Shown: one piece after another, positions 1 through 5,477 of the stretch
How the letters are laid out: each line of letters starts with the position of its first letter
Numbering within the stretch: the stretch's first letter is position 1
Source of the DNA: Actinocrinis sp046724665
GTDB lineage: Bacteria > Actinomycetota > Actinomycetes > Streptomycetales > Catenulisporaceae
Assembly (NCBI GenBank): GCA_046724665.1
Contig: JBKOWZ010000226.1
Span: forward strand, 1 to 5,477
DNA: 5,477 bases
Direction of reading: 5' to 3'
The notes under the pieces: model-generated
What the model was told of the DNA's origin: nothing
Database searches by the model: none
What the model saw: only the letters and a program-made list of their open reading frames with translations
Program-made: the position numbers and the translations under genes

Positions 1-229
1 ATCCGTCGTCCACGTTCACGCCCAGCCGGGCCCACGGGATGCCCTCGTACCCGCTCGGTACGTCGCTGGCGTTGCGCGGCAGGTCGCGGATGTGACCCAT
101 GCTCGCCTCGACGACGTACCCCGGGCCGAGGTAGCCCTTGATCGTCTTGGCCTTGGCCGGGGACTCGACGATGACGAGACGGCGCGAAGGCGCACCGGTC
201 CCGCTCCCGGCCTTGCTGCTCGGCGGCAC
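1..229 (-). CDS. topA: DNA topoisomerase I, N-terminal 76 codons (partial, runs off left edge)
   Basis: Type IA topoisomerase, which relaxes negatively supercoiled DNA by cutting and passing one strand. Only the start of the Toprim domain is here. Reading the minus strand from a GTG at 229, the protein begins MPPSSKAGSGTGAPSRR and continues into LVIVESPAKAKTIKGYLG (about residues 18-35). This is the hallmark Toprim opening of bacterial TopA, and its glutamate (E22) corresponds to the catalytic metal-binding Glu. It is followed by SMGHIRDLPR (43-52) and GIPWARLGVNVDDG (63-76), also typical of actinobacterial TopA. The frame is open to base 2, and the catalytic tyrosine lies outside the window. 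The GTG is chosen because the conserved block starts about 17 residues later, as is usual in actinomycetes, and a GGAAGG purine stretch lies about 10 bases upstream. No in-frame ATG or GTG was seen in the 40 or so bases upstream. It lies downstream of the methyltransferase gene on the same strand, across a 234-base gap. Confidence 0.95.
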   Translation of the reverse strand, partial: MPPSSKAGSGTGAPSRRLVIVESPAKAKTIKGYLGPGYVVEASMGHIRDLPRNASDVPSGYEGIPWARLGVNVDDG

Positions 230-260
230 AGTCGTCCGTCCTTCCTGTCCTGTTCGAAGC

Positions 261-294
261 CACGCACGCGCGAAGGGATACCCCTCGCGGCGTG
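261..294 (-). promoter_or_regulatory. Strong bulged hairpin in the topA leader
   Basis: Bases 269-277 pair with 281-289 around a three-base loop (nine pairs, one of them G-U in minus-strand RNA). After a three-base bulge (266-268), bases 261-265 (CACGC) pair with 290-294 (GCGTG). The structure ends 32 bases before the topA GTG at 229. It could be a leader-RNA structure controlling topA, or a terminator without a U tract for the methyltransferase gene that ends about 170 bases upstream. The pairing is seen directly and the role is inferred. Confidence 0.45.
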
Positions 295-329
295 AGGAGA
301 ATCACCCGCCCCGGTCACGCCGTCCCCTG

Positions 330-362
330 CTTTTCGCCGGGATGAGGCGCGGGCGACGAAAG
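330..362 (-). other. Imperfect hairpin between methyltransferase and topA genes
   Basis: CTTTTCGCC (330-338) can pair with GGCGACGAAAG (352-362), allowing one wobble and a two-base bulge, around a loop of 13 bases. It lies about 100 bases after the methyltransferase stop, so it may help terminate that transcript, but there is no U tract. The minus strand also reads TAATAC at 367-362, which resembles a -10 box, but no matching -35 element was found 16-18 bases upstream. Neither role is secure. Confidence 0.2.
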
Positions 363-463
363 TATTACCTTCAGCCCCGTGAACGCGACTCGCCGTCCAG
401 AGTACGCCCAGACACACGGTGGTTACGTTCACGAGCCGATACGCCACCGCGGCGCACCCAAGG

Positions 464-2041
464 TCACCCGATGCTCAAGAAGCCCTCCTCGACCAGCGAA
501 CGCACCGCGTCGAGGCCGCCGGAACGCAGCGTCTCGGGCGCGAGTGCGAAGTCGGCGGCGATGCGATCGAGCACGTCGCCGAGGGCTCGCGGCGGCACCG
601 GACCGGACCCGCCGCCGCTTCCGGCCAGTGCGCCGAGCAACGCCGTGCCAACCCGGTCGATCTCGCCCGAGCGGCGCAGTCCGGAGGTCTGCCGGATCCG
701 GGTGGAGACCGCGTTCCAGCCGCCCTCGCCCGGCTGCGCGACCTGTTCGAGCACCAGGCCGGGCGGCACGGTGACGGTCGCGGCCAGCAACTCGTCGTCG
801 TCGGTCTCGCGCAGGAAGGCCTGCCGGTCGAACCAGTCGGGCACCAGCGCGCCGAGCGGCTGGTCGATGTGCCCGGTCAGCTCCTCCAGCCGGATGACCG
901 GCACGTCGGCCCCGGTCGCCCGCAGGGTGATCCAGCCGAAGCCGACGGCCTCGATCCGGTTGGCTGCGAAGTAGTCGAGGTACGCCTGGTAGCGCTCGAC
1001 GTATCCGGGCTTGCCGTGGTCGCCGGAGTCCCGCAGCCACAGCTCGGCGTATTCGGCCGGATCCTGTACCTCGCGCTGGACGACCCAAGCGTCGCAGCCG
1101 GTGCCGCGCACCCACGGGGCCACTCGCTCGCGCCAGTCCACGCCCTCGACGTGTATCCAGTTCGCCAGGATCTGGCACCAGCCGTCCTCGGCGAGATACG
1201 CGGGGACCTGCTCGATGAAGCGGCGGCACAGTTCGTCGCCGGGCAGACTCGCGTCGCGATAGACGAAACGTCCGGCGCCCTGCGCGGATTCCGGCGAGAT
1301 CACGAACGGCGGGTTCGAGACCACCAGATCGAACCGCGCGTCCTTGACCGGTTCGAAGAGGTTCCCCGAGCGCAGGTCGATCCGATCGGCGTCCTCGGCG
1401 AGCGAGAGCGCGGCGGTCAGCCGGGCGAATTCGAGAGCCCGCACGTTGATGTCAGTCGCTACAACCGATGCGGCGTGCCTGGAGAGGTGCAGCGCCTGCA
1501 CCCCGCAGCCGGTACCCACGTCCAGTGCGCGCTCGACCGGTTGACGCACCGTCAGCTGTGCGAGCGTGGTCGAGGCGCCGCCCACGCCGAGCACGTAGTC
1601 GGGCCGCATCGGGGCGCTGTGGCCGGTGACCAGCCCCGCGCCGAGGTCGGAGACCAGCCACCAATCGACGTCGGACTCGCCGTAAGGGCGGATGTCCACC
1701 TTGGCGCGTACGGTGCCGTCAACGCGGTCTTCGCTCAGCAGCCCGCCGGCCAGCGCGTCCTCGAGCGGGATCGCCCGTGCGGCCGCCGAGCGGTCAACGC
1801 TCTCCTGGAGCACGAAGAGCTTGATCAGCGACGCGATCGGCGAGTCGTCGGCGCGTACGGCGCGAGACGCCGCCACCGACTCGTTGCGTGAGAGCGCCGA
1901 GTACGCGATATGGCCAAGCGCCTCAAGGCAGCCGTCAACCGTGTACTGCGCCTTGAGCAGCGCCTCACGCAGCCGCTCGATGGCGCCTTGATCTCTCATC
2001 AGCTCGGTCACAAGACAGCACTCTATGCAATCGACGCCCAT
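464..2041 (-). CDS. Class I SAM-dependent methyltransferase with NPPF motif (HemK/PrmC-like fold)
   Basis: Predicted soluble 525-residue S-adenosylmethionine-dependent methyltransferase of a type common next to topA in actinobacteria. The SAM-binding glycine loop is ALDVGTGCGVQAL (172-184), and an acidic residue for the ribose is in ATDIN (D197). SNPPF (242-246) is the NPPF/Y motif of enzymes that methylate planar amino groups, such as glutamine side chains or adenine. The true substrate is unknown. Before the catalytic domain is an N-terminal domain (about 25-140) including WWLVSDLG (127-134). After it is a long C-terminal extension (about 330-525) ending FLSIG. From memory, these flanks match actinobacterial families annotated with DUF7059 and a companion C-terminal DUF. 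The start is uncertain: the ATG at 2041 has GGGAG only three bases upstream, while an ATG at 1999 (MRDQGAIERLREAL) or a GTG at 2011 would drop a cysteine-rich, unconserved-looking leader. It is 106 bases downstream of hppA, with a hairpin between. Confidence 0.9.
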   Translation of the reverse strand: MGVDCIECCLVTELMRDQGAIERLREALLKAQYTVDGCLEALGHIAYSALSRNESVAASRAVRADDSPIASLIKLFVLQESVDRSAAARAIPLEDALAGGLLSEDRVDGTVRAKVDIRPYGESDVDWWLVSDLGAGLVTGHSAPMRPDYVLGVGGASTTLAQLTVRQPVERALDVGTGCGVQALHLSRHAASVVATDINVRALEFARLTAALSLAEDADRIDLRSGNLFEPVKDARFDLVVSNPPFVISPESAQGAGRFVYRDASLPGDELCRRFIEQVPAYLAEDGWCQILANWIHVEGVDWRERVAPWVRGTGCDAWVVQREVQDPAEYAELWLRDSGDHGKPGYVERYQAYLDYFAANRIEAVGFGWITLRATGADVPVIRLEELTGHIDQPLGALVPDWFDRQAFLRETDDDELLAATVTVPPGLVLEQVAQPGEGGWNAVSTRIRQTSGLRRSGEIDRVGTALLGALAGSGGGSGPVPPRALGDVLDRIAADFALAPETLRSGGLDAVRSLVEEGFLSIG

Positions 2042-2058
2042 CGACTCCCGGCTTTGGG

Positions 2059-2070
2059 CCTCCCGGGAGG
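2059..2070. repeat. Perfect 12-bp palindrome CCTCCCGGGAGG
   Basis: A perfect self-complementary 12-mer lies just upstream of the methyltransferase start. It contains GGGAGG, a Shine-Dalgarno-like sequence, but on the minus strand this lies about 17 bases before the ATG at 2041, too far for ideal use. It is directly next to the large inverted repeat at 2071-2120. It may be an operator, a small RNA stem, or chance in GC-rich DNA. Confidence 0.35.
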
Positions 2071-2120
2071 CGCGTACGGCCCGCGCGGCACCTTTTCGGG
2101 CGCAGCACGGGCCGTACGCG
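2071..2120 (-). terminator. 13-bp perfect inverted repeat after hppA, likely U-less terminator
   Basis: CGCGTACGGCCCG (2071-2083) is the exact reverse complement of 2108-2120, giving a 13-bp perfect stem with a 24-base loop. On the minus strand it begins 27 bases after the hppA stop codon and ends about 30 bases before the methyltransferase ATG at 2041. No run of T follows it, which is common for proposed actinobacterial terminators. It may terminate or attenuate hppA transcription, or stabilise the 3' end of its mRNA. The stem is seen directly and the function is inferred. Confidence 0.55.
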
Positions 2121-2147
2121 AAACGATCCGACGCGGCGTCAGCGGCG

Positions 2148-4508
<2,361 letters not shown>

Positions 4509-4513
4509 TGCGT

Positions 4514-4520
4514 CCTCCTT
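4514..4520 (-). promoter_or_regulatory. Shine-Dalgarno site of hppA
   Basis: The minus strand reads AAGGAGG followed by a five-base spacer (ACGCA) and the ATG at 4508. This is a near-perfect match to the 16S rRNA 3' end at close to optimal spacing, and it fixes the hppA start. It implies efficient translation. Confidence 0.9.
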
Positions 4521-4705
4521 GACGTGGGTACCCCGTGGAGCGCGTGCAGAGCCGCGGCGATAAAGCTGCCGGGCTCTGTCGTTTACGGGGCTCAGACGGG
4601 CCGCACGGCGGATCGGACCCTGCGCCCCCGGCAGCGGGCAGCGATGAAGCGCTGCGCCGCACTCCCGCCGCCACGATCCGTGGCCGCGTTCGGCCTGGTC
4701 GTTCG

Positions 4706-4735
4706 CGTAGACCCTGTTTTACACCGTGTACTCAA
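4706..4735 (-). promoter_or_regulatory. Weak candidate hppA promoter with overlapping 11-bp palindrome
   Basis: On the minus strand TTGAGT (4735-4730) and TCTACG (4711-4706) are 18 bases apart, resembling poor -35 and -10 elements for the housekeeping sigma factor. They lie about 200 bases upstream of the hppA ATG. The spacer overlaps TACACCGTGTA (4720-4730), a palindrome around one central base that could be a repressor site. The -10 matches the consensus at only three of six positions, so this is a guess. Confidence 0.2.
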
Positions 4736-4840
4736 TCACGACGATCGCCCGCCGTTGAGACGGACGATCAGTGGGGCGGAGTTTACGCACGCCAGCCGGT
4801 CTGTACCACCGCCTTCGGAGATTTCGCGCGGCGACCGCGT

Positions 4841-4856
4841 GTGAGACACGTCTCAC
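4841..4856. promoter_or_regulatory. Perfect operator-like palindrome GTGAGAC-AC-GTCTCAC
   Basis: Two exactly complementary 7-base arms (4841-4847 and 4850-4856) are separated by two bases. This layout is typical of a site bound by a dimeric repressor such as a TetR- or GntR-family protein. It is 330 bases upstream of the hppA ATG, and no gene for a regulator is in the window. The symmetry is seen directly; the binding role is inferred. Confidence 0.35.
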
Positions 4857-5014
4857 CGGCCGCAGTTATCGGATTTTGCCCCGATCCGGCGCGCCGCCAG
4901 GACTTTTCCGGAACGCGGCTCGCGTGAGCGCCGCGATGGGCAAGCGCACCGGCGAGGACGCCGAGAGCCGTGCAGTTTCTCAGCCGACGCCCGGCCGCGT
5001 CCCGGTAACGGTGG

Positions 5015-5044
5015 GGAGATTCACTCGAAGGAGATTCACTCGAA
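5015..5044. repeat. Exact tandem duplication of a 15-bp unit
   Basis: GGAGATTCACTCGAA occurs at 5015-5029 and again, immediately adjacent, at 5030-5044. The second copy continues into TC, so GATTC (5033-5037) and GAATC (5042-5046) form an imperfect palindrome. It could be a paired binding site or a replication-slippage duplication. The unit is less GC-rich than its surroundings. Confidence 0.75.
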
Positions 5045-5102
5045 TCAGTGAGCGCCCGAAACTCAGCTCAGACGGCAAATCCGGTCATCCAAGCACATGA
5101 CC

Positions 5103-5124
5103 ACAGGTTCATCGTGCGACCTGT
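5103..5124. repeat. Inverted repeat ACAGGT / ACCTGT
   Basis: Bases 5103-5108 are the exact reverse complement of 5119-5124, with a ten-base loop. It is short and could be chance, but a second inverted repeat starts only three bases later. Confidence 0.35.
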
Positions 5125-5126
5125 AC

Positions 5127-5175
5127 ACAACCATCCAAGCCCACCACAGCCCACCACATGGTTGTTCCATGGTTG
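5127..5175. repeat. Cluster of inverted and short tandem repeats
   Basis: ACAACCAT (5127-5134) is the exact reverse complement of ATGGTTGT (5158-5165). The loop between them contains an exact tandem 10-mer, AGCCCACCAC (5138-5147 and 5148-5157), part of which recurs as CAAGCCCACCAC at 5136-5147 and 5217-5228. The right arm is itself near-duplicated, with CATGGTTG at 5157-5164 and 5168-5175. The repeats are exact; a function is not evident. Confidence 0.55.
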
Positions 5176-5189
5176 GTCCGCCGCCCAGC

Positions 5190-5266
5190 CGACCGCCTGC
5201 CTGCCACCTGACGGTACAAGCCCACCACCGTTTCCCGGCCAACTGGCCGGCCAGCCAGAGCTCGAC
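5190..5266. repeat. Degenerate left flank of the 73-bp repeat array
   Basis: Fragments related to the array units occur at shorter spacing. CGACCGCCTG at 5190-5199 is identical to 5360-5369 in unit two, and CGGCCAACTG at 5236-5245 is identical to 5289-5298 in unit one. The second fragment sits in the inverted repeat CCGGCCA-AC-TGGCCGG (5235-5250). This suggests older, decayed or partly deleted copies, though GC-rich sequence makes short matches easy. Confidence 0.4.
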
Positions 5267-5477
5267 CGTGCATGCCGGTCACCGTAGACGGCCAACTGAC
5301 CGGCGCACCGATCGCCTTGCCACACCCCTAAGGCCTGACCGCGCACCTGTGACCGTTGACGACCGCCTGACCGGCTCACCGAGCGCCGTACCACACCCCT
5401 AGGGCCAAACCGTGCGCGCCGGTCACCGTTGACGAACGCCTGACCGGCACACCGAGCGCCGTACCACACCCCTAGGG
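5267..5477. repeat. Tandem array of about 73-bp units, continuing past the right edge
   Basis: Three units are clear: 5267-5339 (73 bp), 5340-5410 (71 bp, missing two bases near its left end) and 5411-5477 (at least 67 bp, cut by the window). Units two and three share an exact 28-base stretch (5377-5404 and 5450-5477) that ends in the palindrome CCCTAGGG. The first unit is more diverged and has CCCTAAGG there. Units one and three each contain GCCGGTCA and TGACCGGC eight-base arms with a 15-base loop (5274-5304 and 5418-5448); the deletion in unit two destroys its left arm. The period is not a multiple of three, so this is not a coding repeat. There are no unique spacers, so it is not CRISPR. 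Confidence 0.85.

Larger units (their letters stand above)
4509..5477. other. Roughly 970-base region without a convincing gene
   Basis: No open frame here has a recognisable domain, a good ribosome binding site and believable composition. The frames that are open translate to Arg-, Pro-, Ser- or Gly-rich sequence without conserved motifs. The part nearest hppA (4509 to about 4760) presumably holds its promoter and 5' leader. From about 4840 rightwards the DNA is occupied by palindromes, short tandem duplications and finally a 73-bp repeat array, listed separately. From memory, Streptomyces carries the bldG anti-anti-sigma gene region upstream of hppA, and nothing like it is seen within this window. 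Confidence 0.6.

Noticed and set aside
362..404. topA promoter elements TAATAC (362-367) and TACTCT (399-404) on the minus strand
   Set aside because: Neither has an acceptable -35 element at 16-18 bases, so no promoter is called.
16..447. 143-codon minus-strand frame overlapping the topA start
   Set aside because: It is in a different frame from the clear Toprim sequence, and its translation is low-complexity Arg/Ser/Ala.
419..1891. 490-codon plus-strand frame opposite the methyltransferase gene
   Set aside because: It has no recognisable motifs, while the opposite strand encodes a clear SAM-binding loop and NPPF motif.
4740..4769. Direct repeat GACGATC at 4740-4746 and 4763-4769
   Set aside because: Seven bases repeated once, 23 bases apart, is readily expected by chance in this composition.
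4771..5100. 109-codon plus-strand frame in the gene-free region
   Set aside because: It lacks a ribosome site and conserved motifs, is Arg-rich, and runs through the 15-bp tandem duplication.
5068..5469. 133-codon minus-strand frame across the repeat array
   Set aside because: The repeat period is 73 bp with a 71-bp unit, so the units are read in different frames. A real repeat protein would keep a multiple of three.
5267..5477. CRISPR array
   Set aside because: Similarity extends through nearly the whole 73-bp period, leaving no unique spacers, and no cas gene is in the window.

Overview
The window looks like chromosomal DNA from a high-GC actinomycete (Streptomyces or Catenulispora relatives would fit). 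The coding regions are strongly GC-rich with G or C at most third codon positions. All three genes that can be supported lie on the minus strand. Their order, read in the direction of transcription, is hppA, then a methyltransferase, then topA. From memory this is a conserved housekeeping neighbourhood in Streptomyces and relatives. The genus cannot be fixed from the sequence alone.

Region by region from left to right: bases 1-229 hold the first 76 codons of DNA topoisomerase I (topA), which starts at GTG and runs off the left edge. Bases 230-463 are its leader, with a strong bulged hairpin at 261-294 and a weaker one at 330-362. Bases 464-2041 encode a class I SAM-dependent methyltransferase with an NPPF motif. 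The 106-base gap at 2042-2147 holds a perfect 13-bp inverted repeat (2071-2120) and a perfect 12-bp palindrome (2059-2070). Bases 2148-4508 encode a complete membrane-bound proton-pumping pyrophosphatase, with the lysine/threonine pair of the K+-independent subfamily and an excellent ribosome binding site. Bases 4509-5477 are about 970 bases with no convincing gene. This stretch holds several operator-like palindromes, short tandem duplications, and a tandem array of about 73-bp units that continues past the right edge.

The three proteins do not form one obvious pathway. The pyrophosphatase couples hydrolysis of pyrophosphate to proton export, topoisomerase I relaxes negative supercoils, and the methyltransferase substrate is unknown. 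The hairpin after hppA and the structured leader before topA suggest at least partly separate transcription units. No previously undescribed multi-gene system is visible. The least explained part is the repeat-rich non-coding right end.
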